Shown here piece by piece: positions 1-8,411 of a DNA stretch of 64,000 bases (positions are counted from its first letter, which is position 1; each line of letters begins with the position of its first letter). The position numbers and the translations under genes were made by a program. Below the pieces are notes generated by a model. It was not told the origin of the DNA. It searched no databases and saw only the letters and a program-made list of their open reading frames with translations. The DNA is from Lachnospiraceae bacterium (GTDB lineage Bacteria; Bacillota; Clostridia; Lachnospirales; Lachnospiraceae), in the NCBI GenBank assembly GCA_902363825.1, contig CABJBK010000003.1, positions 186,001-250,000 of the forward strand. Direction: 5' to 3'.

Positions 1-30
1 ATTTATTGCTGAGTTATTCCTCAATTCATA

Positions 31-54
31 AAAAGAGCATTCGTGCTCTTTTTT
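31..54 (+). terminator. Rho-independent terminator
   Basis: A 7-bp stem (AAGAGCA/TGCTCTT) with a TTCG loop is followed by a T run; A residues precede the stem, so it may work in both directions. It ends whatever gene lies left of the window and separates it from the array that follows. Confidence 0.8.
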
Positions 55-66
55 GGTAAAAAGTCT

Positions 67-97
67 TACTTCGTGCAAAAAAATCGTACTTGGTGCA
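67..97. repeat. Pair of 11-bp direct repeats upstream of the gene array
   Basis: TACTTCGTGCA and TACTTGGTGCA differ at one base and are 20 bp apart. They lie about 95 bp before the first gene of the array, so they could be a regulator site. Nothing in the sequence identifies the regulator. Confidence 0.4.
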
Positions 98-191
98 GAA
101 AAGGTAAAATATTAGAAGTGGGTTGTCGATAGAAAAAGAAAAATAAAGCGGATGATAGATATAAAAAATTTAATGATGGGAGGTTTCGATT

Positions 192-368
192 ATGTCAAGA
201 ATTACGGACTACGGTTTTTTATTTCAAACGACATTTGGAACATCAAAAACAAATTTAGTCAACAATATTCAGTTGTCCCAAATGAACAGCAGTTCTGTAC
301 AGAAACAATTAAAAGCAGCAGGGATTGACACAAACAGTAAAAAGTATAAAGCAGCCCTGAGTGAGTAG
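192..368 (+). CDS. Small unrecognised protein, first of the array
   Basis: The protein has 58 residues and starts MSRITDYGF. A GGGAGG ribosome-binding site lies 8 bp before the ATG. It has no signal peptide or membrane segment. The N-terminus is rich in Ser, Asn and Gln, and the C-terminus (KQLKAAGIDTNSKKYKAALS) looks like a short amphipathic helix. It is followed after 43 bp by the next gene of the array and is probably co-transcribed with it. I do not recognise a family. Its position and style match the other small proteins here, many of which begin with a short M-x-I-type N-terminus. Confidence 0.65.
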   Translation: MSRITDYGFLFQTTFGTSKTNLVNNIQLSQMNSSSVQKQLKAAGIDTNSKKYKAALSE

Positions 369-411
369 ATTCCGAATGACAGAGGAATGAAAATAATTGG
401 AGGAAACGAAA

Positions 412-996
412 ATGAGTATAGCAGGAATTAACGGTTATAATTATTCAAATTATTATACAGGAACAAAAAGAAACACTGCGAAAGCGAACGGTATGAATTC
501 CGGTTTGTTATCAAATGTAAGCAGTACATCTTCTAATATTACATTACATATGTCGGGAACAGAAGATAGTGGAAATGCATTAACAGCAGTAGGATTTCCG
601 GATGGCAGTAGTGCATCTGTATATAAATCAGATGCATATGATTCGGCAAACCCAGAATACAGGGTAAGATATTGGGACAAAGAAGGAAATTACACAGATA
701 CAAATGTACAGATAAATGATGTTGATCCAAGAAATGCAAGTTATTTGGAAATGCTTGCATATACAACATATAGTGATGTAGAAGGCTTTACGAAAAATGC
801 TTTTGGAGATTTCATGAATGCGGCTGGTGGTGTGAATGGCAACATCACTTATGATTCTGACAGCATAAATGAAAAGAAAGACTATATGAGCATGATTAAA
901 GAATTTATGCAGTTACAATATGATTCGAACAACTTATCAGGTTATCTGTCATATAAGGAATTGTATGATTACATAAATGACAGAACAGAGAGGTGA
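412..996 (+). CDS. Unrecognised protein, paralogue of the gene at 4757
   Basis: The protein has 194 residues. The start was chosen because GGAGG lies 8 bp upstream of the ATG. It begins MSIAGINGY and has a Ser/Asn/Tyr-rich N-terminus with no signal peptide. The segment INDVDPRNASYLEM near residue 107 reappears as INDIDLRNASYVEM in the protein at 4757-5281. In both it follows a stretch reading like a short beta region and is followed by Tyr-x-Asp-Val, so the two are paralogues. No catalytic motif is visible and the function is unknown. The next gene starts 9 bp after the stop, so the two are in one operon. Confidence 0.75.
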   Translation: MSIAGINGYNYSNYYTGTKRNTAKANGMNSGLLSNVSSTSSNITLHMSGTEDSGNALTAVGFPDGSSASVYKSDAYDSANPEYRVRYWDKEGNYTDTNVQINDVDPRNASYLEMLAYTTYSDVEGFTKNAFGDFMNAAGGVNGNITYDSDSINEKKDYMSMIKEFMQLQYDSNNLSGYLSYKELYDYINDRTER

Positions 997-1005
997 TTCA
1001 ATTAA

Positions 1006-1593
1006 ATGGAAATATCAAATAATTATAGCACAGCAAAAGTGTGGAACACATCGAATAAAAATGTTTCTAAATCTTCTAAAAAAAACAAATGGAAATTAAC
1101 GGATTCTTTAAAAGAGAAGATTGTTGATCTGGCAAAAAAAGATGCACAGGACAATGTATATATGGGAAATGCATTTATGAATTTGAGAAAGACGGAAGTA
1201 AGCAAAGTAGCCCCGAATAGAGCTGCTTTAATTGGAAAGTTTAGTCAATCAATGAATTCAGGTAATATGTCAGCAATGAAAGAAGTTGAGGAAGCAGACA
1301 AAAAATGGCTCTGTATGCTGTTTGGAATACCTTATGAGGCAAAATATCAGGGAACAGGGACAGGCTCGGCAATTCATGTATACAATGAAGAGGGCGAAGA
1401 AGTTTTGACCTATACAGGGGGAGTAGGCTGGCAGGAAAAAGAAACAAAAGCAGAGTCACAGGTTCATTCAGCATTAAAAATGACATATTATGAGGCATTT
1501 AGTGAGGCGAGAAAAGCATTAAATAGTGAAGAAAAGACTGGTAGTGTAGGTGAAAACATAATATTGCAAGATAATTTTGATATGAAGGCATGA
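1006..1593 (+). CDS. Unrecognised protein of the array
   Basis: The protein has 195 residues, with a GAGGTG site before the ATG. The N-terminus (MEISNNYSTAKVW) fits the M-x-I-type starts of the array and is followed by a Lys/Ser-rich stretch. Residues about 20-100 look helical; residues 115-140 (GTGSAIHVYNEEGEEVLTY) look like a beta hairpin. There is no membrane segment or signal peptide. Its stop overlaps a possible downstream start (ATGA). The function is unknown. Confidence 0.72.
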   Translation: MEISNNYSTAKVWNTSNKNVSKSSKKNKWKLTDSLKEKIVDLAKKDAQDNVYMGNAFMNLRKTEVSKVAPNRAALIGKFSQSMNSGNMSAMKEVEEADKKWLCMLFGIPYEAKYQGTGTGSAIHVYNEEGEEVLTYTGGVGWQEKETKAESQVHSALKMTYYEAFSEARKALNSEEKTGSVGENIILQDNFDMKA

Positions 1594-1955
1594 AGTATGC
1601 AATTAAAATAAGGTCTATAATTTGGAGGAAAATATCTATATATTCCGTTCAAGGCTTACCGGTAGGATCAAATAATGTTGGCTTTGATGTTATTGGAGCG
1701 TCACCGGAAGAATGTTACGGTTATGCAGGTCCAGTAGGAAAGAGTGGATCAGAAACAACGAATGACGGAGAATCTTGGTGGGAGAAGCGCCACGAAAGAA
1801 TGGAAGAACTTATGAAAGAACAGGAAGAGGAAGCAGTAAAAAGAGCACAGGCAAGACGAAAAGCTGTACAAAACGAATATCTAAATAGCCAGTTGGCGGC
1901 GGCAGCATATGAGAAAAGCAGTATTATTTTACCAGATAATCCTGTTATACAGTAG
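1590..1955 (+). CDS. Unrecognised protein of the array, start codon uncertain
   Basis: The frame encodes up to 121 residues. The ATG at 1590 overlaps the upstream stop as ATGA, but the only good ribosome-binding site (GGAGG at 1624-1628) lies downstream of it and points to an ATA codon at 1638, which would leave 105 residues. The C-terminal half is a charged helix rich in Glu, Lys and Arg, ending in a hydrophobic tail with Asn and Pro. Similar charged helices end the proteins at 3919 and 5335. The gene may have lost an ATG by mutation, or may be translated by coupling. No function can be assigned. Confidence 0.55.
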   Translation: MKYAIKIRSIIWRKISIYSVQGLPVGSNNVGFDVIGASPEECYGYAGPVGKSGSETTNDGESWWEKRHERMEELMKEQEEEAVKRAQARRKAVQNEYLNSQLAAAAYEKSSIILPDNPVIQ

Positions 1956-2020
1956 GCTCATCTTTTGACAGGAAAGCATAAGAATGCAGGTAAGATATTT
2001 TTCGGGAGGAAGGATAAGAA

Positions 2021-3553
2021 ATGGAAATAAACAGTAATCATTCTACATATGGTGCGGCATTTCGCCAAAAACCAATTTTTTTCATGTCAGGGAAGGAAAC
2101 AGTGGCATATTTTGAGGGAAAGCTTAAGAAAAATATGACACTTCAAGAGGATACCTGTACACTTGGCAGCAATGACACTTATCGCAGACAGCATACTACT
2201 TATGAGGTTTCTGACAAGAAGGGAAGTACATTTCTGGATCTGGATTTTCTGATCAAGGACGAAACCAGCAGTCTGAAAGGAAGTCTCAGCGATAAAAAGG
2301 ATGTGGATTTCTACAACTTTTCCATCCCTTTTAACCGGACGATACAGAATTACTTCGGTGTCCAAATCTATATGGACATGCCGGAAGGCTGCGATTATGA
2401 CCTCACCTTATATGATGAATATGGCAATCAGGTCGGAAAGGCAGAATGGGATGGGGAAGGACGGAAAACACTGACCATCCCGAACTGGGATACAAATACC
2501 AATAAATATTGTATCAAAATAGAAAACAAAAATGGGGAAGAAGTTTCTCCAGATGATTATTATAAAATCAGTTTCAAGGTTACGGAAAATAAAGAACAGG
2601 AAAAGACCGATGCCATAAGGGAGGCATTCGGGAACCTTCACGGTGCATACAGCCGGAAAGATGAAAATTGGAGGGAATGCCTCGACAAATATAATGAAGT
2701 CCTGATGGATACAGAGAAAAATTATACAAAAGAAATGGAGAAACTCCACCAGAAGCAGTTTGAAAGTCTGCCGGAAGAAAAGAAATACAAAGGCGGGCGC
2801 ACAGTGGATGAATTGTTGCAGGACATGGCAGAAGGAAAGACACTGGATGATGTGGAAATGGAGTATGTGAAGATTTTTGCCAACCTGAAAGATTTTGAGA
2901 AAGCACAGCAGAAGGCGGAACTGAAACATGATTTTTCCGAGGATTTTGTAAAGGATCTGGAAAGCAAAGGTATCTCACGTGATGAGCTGGATGGAATGCA
3001 GATAAAGATTGAAAGCAATGGGAATGTAACAGTGAGCGGTATCGAAGATAAAGAAGTCCGGGAACAGGTTCAGAAACTGGTAGAAGAAAAGTACAGTGAC
3101 CGGATGTATCAGTATTACACAGGAATTGCTGACAGTGTGGGAAATCTGTCGTCTAATACCTATCAGTATGCCACGGATGTGCAGGAAGTCAGGCGTTACT
3201 TAAAAGGGGTTACGGGAGAAGATATTTCTCTGGAGAACCTTTATCTGACACCGGACGGAAAAATTGGCGGGTTGCCGGAAAAAGCCGCTAATCTGATCAA
3301 CAAAACAAAAGACAATGCCAAGATAGAGCGGATAAAGGATGCATTGATAAATATTATAGGACATAACAGGACAAGCGGTGATCTGGGGATTCCCGATTTT
3401 ACTTCGGAGTTTCAATTCAGCAATGGCGCTTTCTCTGTGGCAGACAGCGGTTTTACGGTGGATATGGCGGCATTGGATAGAAGGCTGACGCCCCAACCCC
3501 ATGATAACATGTATTCGGATATGTATGAGTACAGTTTCAGAAAAGTATTATGA
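2021..3553 (+). CDS. Large array protein with a PPC-like beta domain and a helical body
   Basis: The protein has 510 residues and a GGGAGGA site before the ATG. It starts MEINSNHSTYGAAF. Residues about 75-190 (KGSLSDKKDVDFYNFSI, then CDYDLTLYDEYGNQVG, then a YCIKIENKNGE strand) have the pattern of bacterial pre-peptidase C-terminal (PPC) domains. The rest is mostly helical and charged, with a small GNVTVSGI hairpin around residue 335. There is no signal peptide, which is unusual for a protein with a PPC-like domain. It resembles the uncharacterised DUF4885-type proteins of Firmicutes, but I am not certain of that assignment. It is followed 28 bp later by an AgrD-like peptide gene. Confidence 0.78.
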   Translation: MEINSNHSTYGAAFRQKPIFFMSGKETVAYFEGKLKKNMTLQEDTCTLGSNDTYRRQHTTYEVSDKKGSTFLDLDFLIKDETSSLKGSLSDKKDVDFYNFSIPFNRTIQNYFGVQIYMDMPEGCDYDLTLYDEYGNQVGKAEWDGEGRKTLTIPNWDTNTNKYCIKIENKNGEEVSPDDYYKISFKVTENKEQEKTDAIREAFGNLHGAYSRKDENWRECLDKYNEVLMDTEKNYTKEMEKLHQKQFESLPEEKKYKGGRTVDELLQDMAEGKTLDDVEMEYVKIFANLKDFEKAQQKAELKHDFSEDFVKDLESKGISRDELDGMQIKIESNGNVTVSGIEDKEVREQVQKLVEEKYSDRMYQYYTGIADSVGNLSSNTYQYATDVQEVRRYLKGVTGEDISLENLYLTPDGKIGGLPEKAANLINKTKDNAKIERIKDALINIIGHNRTSGDLGIPDFTSEFQFSNGAFSVADSGFTVDMAALDRRLTPQPHDNMYSDMYEYSFRKVL

Positions 3554-3580
3554 TACAACATCAGAGGAGGTAAAGGTAAG

Positions 3581-3730
3581 ATGAATAAAGCAGAAAAGAT
3601 TACAATCAAGGTATTGAAAGTAGTGGAGAGAATTGCCCGGAATGAAGTGGAAAAAACAGTTCTTGGCAGGACGGCAGAGTGTTCAGCGATTTATCACCAG
3701 CCGAAAAGACCGAAGAAAAGGGGAAACTAG
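3581..3730 (+). CDS. AgrD-like autoinducer peptide precursor without an adjacent AgrB
   Basis: The peptide has 49 residues, with AGGAGG 11 bp before the ATG. It has an amphipathic N-terminal helix (residues 1-26), then a core reading TAECSAIYHQPKRPKK. In many clostridial AgrD peptides a Cys followed by four or five small or hydrophobic residues forms the thiolactone ring, and the tail has a QPK-x-P pattern; all these elements are present. In this family the N-terminal helix holds the peptide at the membrane and AgrB cuts after the ring. No agrB lies nearby; the only one in the window is 8.4 kb away at 12098. It could instead be an unrelated small protein, but the match to the pattern is good. 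Confidence 0.65.
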   Translation: MNKAEKITIKVLKVVERIARNEVEKTVLGRTAECSAIYHQPKRPKKRGN

Positions 3731-3793
3731 GTCAGAATAATGAAATATTTTGTGGAGTGTTGCGGTTGTGATTATCGTAATGGCAAAACAAAA

Positions 3794-3828
3794 GGAGTAA
3801 GATAACTCCAAAAGGGTTATCTTACTCC
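3794..3828 (+). other. Strong stem-loop in the gap after the AgrD-like gene
   Basis: A perfect 13-bp inverted repeat (GGAGTAAGATAAC and its complement) surrounds a 9-nt loop. No T run follows, so it is not a standard terminator. It may protect the 3' end of the upstream transcript or act as a processing site. The 188-bp gap 3731-3918 otherwise holds only a second hairpin and no convincing gene. Confidence 0.6.
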
Positions 3829-3878
3829 AATAAATCAATTAAAGGTTACTGCTTGGGCTTCGGATGGAGAGAGCAGGT

Positions 3879-3904
3879 ACGGTTCTGACTGACAGAAGAA
3901 CCGT
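3879..3904 (+). promoter_or_regulatory. Hairpin just before a ribosome-binding site
   Basis: ACGGTTCT and AGAACCGT form an 8-bp stem with a 10-nt loop. It ends directly before the GGAAAGGAG ribosome-binding site of the gene at 3919. It could affect translation or stabilise the message after processing. Confidence 0.45.
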
Positions 3905-3918
3905 GGAAAGGAGTTAAT

Positions 3919-4692
3919 ATGGGATTAGGCGTTGAAAATTCAGTTAATGCTTATAATCAGAATTATAGGTATCAACAGAATAAGATGACAGGGCAAGCCA
4001 ATCATTTAGATTTCAATAAGATTTTATCTGCTAAAGAGGGTGATAATACAGAGAAAGTACAGAAGCCAAATGAAAATAGTGTTTCAAAAGTAGATACCTA
4101 CACTGAATATTTAAAGGCTAAATATGGGAATATAATGATCCAAAATGTTGGAAGTGATCAAAAGAGTATGGATTCATTGGGGACGGGGACATATGGGATG
4201 AATAATATTGTGATTGCACCCAATGTTTTGGAAACAATGGCAAATGATCCCAAAAAAGCAGCTTATTACGAAAAGATGATACAGGATTTTTTTGCTTCGC
4301 AGTCAACTGTGAAGGCGCAGATGGCAGTCGGGGGGTTTGAGATTCAATCTTATGGTATGGTTATTCACCCGGATGGAACTGCACACTATTATGTTTGTGG
4401 AGATGTTTCACCAGAAAAAAAAGCAAAGATAGAGGCGCAAATGAAAGCTGAAGATGAAGAGAAGGCTAAACGGCGTAGACAATATTTAGAGCGCAGTGAG
4501 GAGGCGGCAGAAAAGCGCAGACAGATAGAAGAGATTAATATGCAAAAGAGTAAAAAAGATGCGGCTTTTGATGATAATATATCGGCTGTTAATGTATTAT
4601 CGGAAGTAGATAGGGCGGTTGCCATAGCTGCTTATGAAAATATTGCCAATACTTTTAATGAAAACATAATAAAAAGTACAATTGATAATTGA
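3919..4692 (+). CDS. Array protein, DUF6033-like
   Basis: The protein has 257 residues and a good AAAGGAG site. Residues 1-55 are low in structure and rich in Asn and Gln. The middle part (YTEYLKAKYGNIMIQN to YGMVIHPDGTAHYYVCG) has alternating helix and beta pattern. Residues 170-215 are a long charged helix rich in Glu, Lys and Arg. The layout (loose N-terminus, mixed middle, charged helix, short tail) is the same as in the protein at 5335. I associate this layout with the clostridial family DUF6033, from memory only. The role is unknown; there is no signal peptide. Confidence 0.72.
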   Translation: MGLGVENSVNAYNQNYRYQQNKMTGQANHLDFNKILSAKEGDNTEKVQKPNENSVSKVDTYTEYLKAKYGNIMIQNVGSDQKSMDSLGTGTYGMNNIVIAPNVLETMANDPKKAAYYEKMIQDFFASQSTVKAQMAVGGFEIQSYGMVIHPDGTAHYYVCGDVSPEKKAKIEAQMKAEDEEKAKRRRQYLERSEEAAEKRRQIEEINMQKSKKDAAFDDNISAVNVLSEVDRAVAIAAYENIANTFNENIIKSTIDN

Positions 4693-4756
4693 GGACTTTA
4701 CTGACTATATCAACTTATAATAATCGATATATAATATTATACTAGGAGGTAATTAA

Positions 4757-5281
4757 ATGCGTATTGGTTCGGGAGTGCAAAGTGCATCGGAAGTATTTGG
4801 AAAGCAGCAAAATAATAGCAAAACATATGTTGCCGAAAATGAGGAATTTTCTCAGACATCGGTAAAGGTGTATTTAAAGACGGATGATATGTTGTTTTCA
4901 GGTGGAAATGGAACAGGTCTTTCGTTTTATATTAAATACGCAGAAGAGTCAACAGAGGATAATCCTGTAGTGATAGCCAAAGGAGTTGACGAAAATGGAA
5001 AAGAATTTGAAGAAAAAATTAATATTAACGATATTGATTTGAGAAATGCTTCTTATGTTGAAATGAGTGCTTTGGAGGCATATTATGATGTTGATAGGGG
5101 TAATGGTCTCAGCTCTTTTCCAGAAGAAACTGGTCACATGGGATTAAATGAAAGATGCGACCTTATATCCAGCTTTGAAAAGGTTATTCGGGATATGAAT
5201 AAATTAGGAAGGTATGATTTGCAGATGTTTTATATGCGAAATATGAATACTTATCTAAATGCAAACAGTAAGCATAAATAG
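4757..5281 (+). CDS. Unrecognised protein, paralogue of the gene at 412
   Basis: The protein has 174 residues, with AGGAGG 8 bp before the ATG. It shares the INDIDLRNASYVEM motif (residues about 92-105) and the following Tyr-x-Asp-Val with the protein at 412. The N-terminal 40 residues are Ser/Gln-rich and differ between the two. The middle (VKVYLKTDDMLFSGGNGTG) looks like beta strands. No enzyme motif is visible. Two copies of one family with different N-termini in one array suggest duplication followed by divergence. Confidence 0.75.
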   Translation: MRIGSGVQSASEVFGKQQNNSKTYVAENEEFSQTSVKVYLKTDDMLFSGGNGTGLSFYIKYAEESTEDNPVVIAKGVDENGKEFEEKININDIDLRNASYVEMSALEAYYDVDRGNGLSSFPEETGHMGLNERCDLISSFEKVIRDMNKLGRYDLQMFYMRNMNTYLNANSKHK

Positions 5282-5334
5282 TGCTTAGTTATTTGAATAT
5301 AGTAGAAAATATTGATATAAAGGAGGTTATAGCT

Positions 5335-6081
5335 ATGCAGATTAGTGGATATTCCAGTGCCGCAATGTTGGCATATCGTTCTTCTGGTATGAAGCAAAAA
5401 GCAGGCACAGTGAAAATGCAGGATTTTTCTCAGATGGTACAGAACACAAGCGCACAGGCAACAAGCCAAACAGATAAGACAGCGGCGACAAAAGAAGTCT
5501 CCGAAGTTGATGAGATGGCAGCGTTCAAGCAGGAAATCTATGAGGAACTGGCTGAAATTGATAAAATGAACTCCTCGGCTATTTTGTCCAATTCTGTACA
5601 TATCACAGAAGATGGATTCAAAAGAATGAAGGAAGATCCCGCCTATCGCAAAGAAATTATGGATTGGCTTCGTGCAGATGCAAGAGCTTCTCATGGGGTT
5701 CCATTTGGTGTCCATGTTACAACAACAATTACAGGAGCTGGAGCAACTTGCTACGGGGCAAATGTTTACCATGATGATAGTGCAGCAACCAAAGCCGCTA
5801 AAAAGGATTTGGCTGATAAGAAGGCAGAAGGTTCATTTTATCATTCAGATCGCACCTATGCTGACCGTAGAGCCGCACAGCGCAAGAGGGACAGAGAGTA
5901 TGTGGCAAGTGAACGCCAAAAGCGGGAACTTATGCAGAAGATGATGCTGGAAAAGAGTATTGACCAAAAGGCACAGCGACAATTACTCGATCAGAAGGCT
6001 CTTGCACAGAATGTAGTTGACCAGAAGTATGTTCAAGATTACTTGCTGGGAATGCAAGAAAGTAAAAGCTGGAACATTTGA
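5335..6081 (+). CDS. Array protein, DUF6033-like
   Basis: The protein has 248 residues. The start was chosen from AAGGAGG 8 bp upstream of the ATG; an in-frame upstream codon has no such site. It begins MQISGYSSAAMLAY. The middle (VHITEDGFKRMKEDPAYR, then a glycine-rich HVTTTITGAGATCYG strand) is followed by a long charged helix (residues 165-230) with many Arg, Lys, Glu and Gln. It has the same layout as the protein at 3919. It has no signal peptide and no catalytic motif. The M-x-I-S start recalls unstructured N-termini of proteins exported by flagellar-type machinery, but this is only a resemblance. Confidence 0.75.
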   Translation: MQISGYSSAAMLAYRSSGMKQKAGTVKMQDFSQMVQNTSAQATSQTDKTAATKEVSEVDEMAAFKQEIYEELAEIDKMNSSAILSNSVHITEDGFKRMKEDPAYRKEIMDWLRADARASHGVPFGVHVTTTITGAGATCYGANVYHDDSAATKAAKKDLADKKAEGSFYHSDRTYADRRAAQRKRDREYVASERQKRELMQKMMLEKSIDQKAQRQLLDQKALAQNVVDQKYVQDYLLGMQESKSWNI

Positions 6082-6147
6082 GTATAAATAAATTCATTTA
6101 TACTTTTATGTAATCATTATGGAAAGGAGATACCGCTACAGGGGGGA

Positions 6148-6630
6148 TTGGTAGTAAAACGTGATCCAAAGACAGGGTTAAATTATTTGTCGATAAAGGG
6201 AAATGAGGCACAAGGAGTTTCGGTAATCATAACATCCGATAAAGATATAGAGACGCTGAATAAATTAGCTGATGAATTTCAAAAATATCCGGTAAGTTCA
6301 CAGCGGTTTACGGCAGGATTATATGCTTTACTTGAGATATCAGGAAATCTGAAACGCGAAAAAGATGGTTTTACATTTTTGACTCCTAATGGAGTTACAT
6401 ATATTCCGTATGATGGTGATTCCAGCAAAGCATGGGAAATTGATATGCCGGGTTCCTGTTATGCTACTGCCAGAAAATGTTTGGCGGCAGAAAATGATTG
6501 TGCAGACATAAGTACATGGACAAAAAATTTGAAAGGAATAAAGATATATTATGGTGATAATTATGGCACCACTCAGACAAATAATGTATATAAAGTTGAT
6601 GATTTAGGCAGATATTATATGTTTGCATAA
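6148..6630 (+). CDS. Unrecognised array protein with a TTG start
   Basis: The open frame encodes 160 residues from a TTG codon. AAAGGAG lies 18 bp upstream, which is too far for an ideal start, and no ATG is available; an ATA codon touches the ribosome-binding site. The gene may therefore have a damaged start. The protein looks folded (VIITSDKDIETLNKLADEFQ, then beta-rich segments) and the reading frame is intact to its end. The family is not recognised. Confidence 0.55.
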   Translation: MVVKRDPKTGLNYLSIKGNEAQGVSVIITSDKDIETLNKLADEFQKYPVSSQRFTAGLYALLEISGNLKREKDGFTFLTPNGVTYIPYDGDSSKAWEIDMPGSCYATARKCLAAENDCADISTWTKNLKGIKIYYGDNYGTTQTNNVYKVDDLGRYYMFA

Positions 6631-6756
6631 GATATATATACAAGTATGAAACTATAAAAATATAGTATGTTTTATGTGGTAAAAATATTGTATTTATGAG
6701 ACTTTTGGTATTTCACAAATACCTAAGAAAAAATAAAGTAGAGGAGAGTGTATATT

Positions 6757-7821
6757 ATGAATATTGATTACAGTCAGTTTTACAGAGGAACAACGAATAT
6801 TCCCTCATATGGGAATGGTACATATAAGAAAGACACCCTTGTAAAGTATGAATTTAACACTACAGATGAACATGGCAATAAGATTATTGACAAGATGTCA
6901 AGGGAAGAAACCCTGCAGGCGATGAAGGACATCGGTTCGCAGTATGGAGATGCGGTTATTGTTGAATTTTCGGGAGATGGAATGGCTGCACTTGTGGAAA
7001 ACAAGAAAGGTATAGTGGATGCCAATGTAACACAGGAGCAGCGGGAATCAATGGAGGCGAGAAATGCAGCGTTCCAAAAAGAAATTACGCAGGATGATAA
7101 CTCACTAGAACTTCCGGCATATTCCGGAATGTATGGTGCAGACAAGGCGGTTGCATCTGCGGTAGAGAACTGCAGCAAAGAGGAACAGGGATTTGTGTAT
7201 GATATCATCCGTCAGAATTTCCTTGTCGGAAATACTGGCTCTATGACAGAGGAAGAACGGCAGGCAAATATTTCACTTGGTATGAAAAAAGCGGAATATG
7301 CGGCAGAGAATTTTATCTCGGAAGATAGCAGAAAATCATTTTTGGAAGCAATGGAGTCTATCGCAAAGCTTGCGAGCGCAGGAAAAGCTGACAATAACGG
7401 AAATATGGACTATGGAGTAGGGAAAGGTACATATCTTGGACATGGCAGCAATCTTGTAAAGACTACAAATGCGCTTGATATGATGAGGACGATGGACGGC
7501 AGTGCATACACGGAATATCAGAAGATTAGTAAAGAAAGCAGCAATGAGGACAGACAGCTTAATGCATTAAAATATCTTACAAATTGGTATGAAGGGGCAG
7601 TGAAAAAGAATCCTTCGATGGTTGATAATTACGAAAAGCAGTCGGAGGAATATGTGGAGAAAAATGTAAAAGATCAGAAGCTGGATGCAACTTTTTCAGA
7701 TATAAAGACAGAGAATAAAGCGGCTTTTTTTGAAAGTCTGAAAGTGTTCCAGAATAATAATCCTAATTTTCTCTCATCTATCATAAATCGGGAGCTGGCA
7801 TCTAAATTTTGGAGCATTTGA
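6757..7821 (+). CDS. Unrecognised large array protein
   Basis: The protein has 354 residues, with GAGGAG about 10 bp before the ATG. It begins MNIDYSQFYRGT, like other array members. Residues 30-85 (EFNTTDEHGNKIIDKMSREE, then AVIVEFSGDGMAAL) look like a small alpha/beta unit. Residues 120-354 are mainly helical with several polar helices. No membrane segment is seen. It is the last of the large array proteins before the HTH-like genes. A 125-bp AT-rich gap with two short hairpins precedes it, so it may have its own promoter. Confidence 0.73.
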   Translation: MNIDYSQFYRGTTNIPSYGNGTYKKDTLVKYEFNTTDEHGNKIIDKMSREETLQAMKDIGSQYGDAVIVEFSGDGMAALVENKKGIVDANVTQEQRESMEARNAAFQKEITQDDNSLELPAYSGMYGADKAVASAVENCSKEEQGFVYDIIRQNFLVGNTGSMTEEERQANISLGMKKAEYAAENFISEDSRKSFLEAMESIAKLASAGKADNNGNMDYGVGKGTYLGHGSNLVKTTNALDMMRTMDGSAYTEYQKISKESSNEDRQLNALKYLTNWYEGAVKKNPSMVDNYEKQSEEYVEKNVKDQKLDATFSDIKTENKAAFFESLKVFQNNNPNFLSSIINRELASKFWSI

Positions 7822-7905
7822 TAAACGTAGATTGGAAAAGTTATAATTGCTCGGGAAATGGAAGATAACAACAATAAAGTGTAGAGTGTGCCTTTCACAT
7901 AGGGA

Positions 7906-7941
7906 CACTTGTTACAAGCAATATTGTAAATGATACAAGTG
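7906..7941. promoter_or_regulatory. Inverted repeat before the HTH-like gene
   Basis: CACTTGT and ACAAGTG form the two arms of an imperfect palindrome with a 22-bp centre. It lies about 45 bp before the gene at 7984 and may be an operator. The 162-bp gap 7822-7983 holds no other feature I can support. Confidence 0.35.
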
Positions 7942-7983
7942 GAGATTAAGGCACAAATATGATAAAAAAAATATATTTCAGAA

Positions 7984-8385
7984 ATGTTGACTTCTTTAAT
8001 TGAGGAGTATCGTTTTAATAAAAATACTCTTTCAAAATATTTAGAGATAACTGAAGAAACAATAGATGGAGTAGTAATGGGCAATGTGGAATGTTTGCTA
8101 GATGATCCTGCATTGCGTCTTAAAATACTTAGTAAAGCAGGATTTCTGTATTTTGGAGCGATTGAAGATAAGGATAGGCAATTAAGCGGTTTTTTGGAAG
8201 TGCTTGTTTCCTATCATGGCATATCCAAGCTAACGATAGCAAAAATGGCTGGTGTTGAGGAAAATGATATTGACAGGCTTTTAGCCAATCCACCAGAAAA
8301 GATTGAAATCGAAGTAAAGTATAAAATTGCTGTGACGGTTATGGAACTGCGATTTTGGCTAAAAGATTGTGAATCACCGATATAA
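7984..8385 (+). CDS. Protein with two HTH-like repeats
   Basis: The protein has 133 residues. Two segments have the same pattern: LIEEYRFNKNTLSKYLEI (residues about 4-21) and LVSYHGISKLTIAKMAGV (residues about 74-91). Each resembles the helix-turn-helix core of XRE-type proteins. The ATG has no clear ribosome-binding site. The 3' 247 bp are repeated almost unchanged 945 bp downstream. It may be a DNA-binding regulator, but it lacks the usual features of a full repressor. Confidence 0.65.
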   Translation: MLTSLIEEYRFNKNTLSKYLEITEETIDGVVMGNVECLLDDPALRLKILSKAGFLYFGAIEDKDRQLSGFLEVLVSYHGISKLTIAKMAGVEENDIDRLLANPPEKIEIEVKYKIAVTVMELRFWLKDCESPI

Positions 8386-8388
8386 TCG
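8139..8388 (+). repeat. 250-bp direct repeat, copy 1
   Basis: This stretch covers the 3' part of the gene at 7984. It matches 9084-9333 with a constant offset of 945 bp and no gaps; by eye fewer than 20 bases differ. Confidence 0.85.
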
Positions 8389-8411
8389 CGATTTGTGAGT
8401 AGAGGGCACTT

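Noticed and set aside
3740..3805. 21-codon Cys-rich frame after the AgrD-like gene
   Set aside because: No ribosome-binding site; its end lies in the strong stem at 3794.
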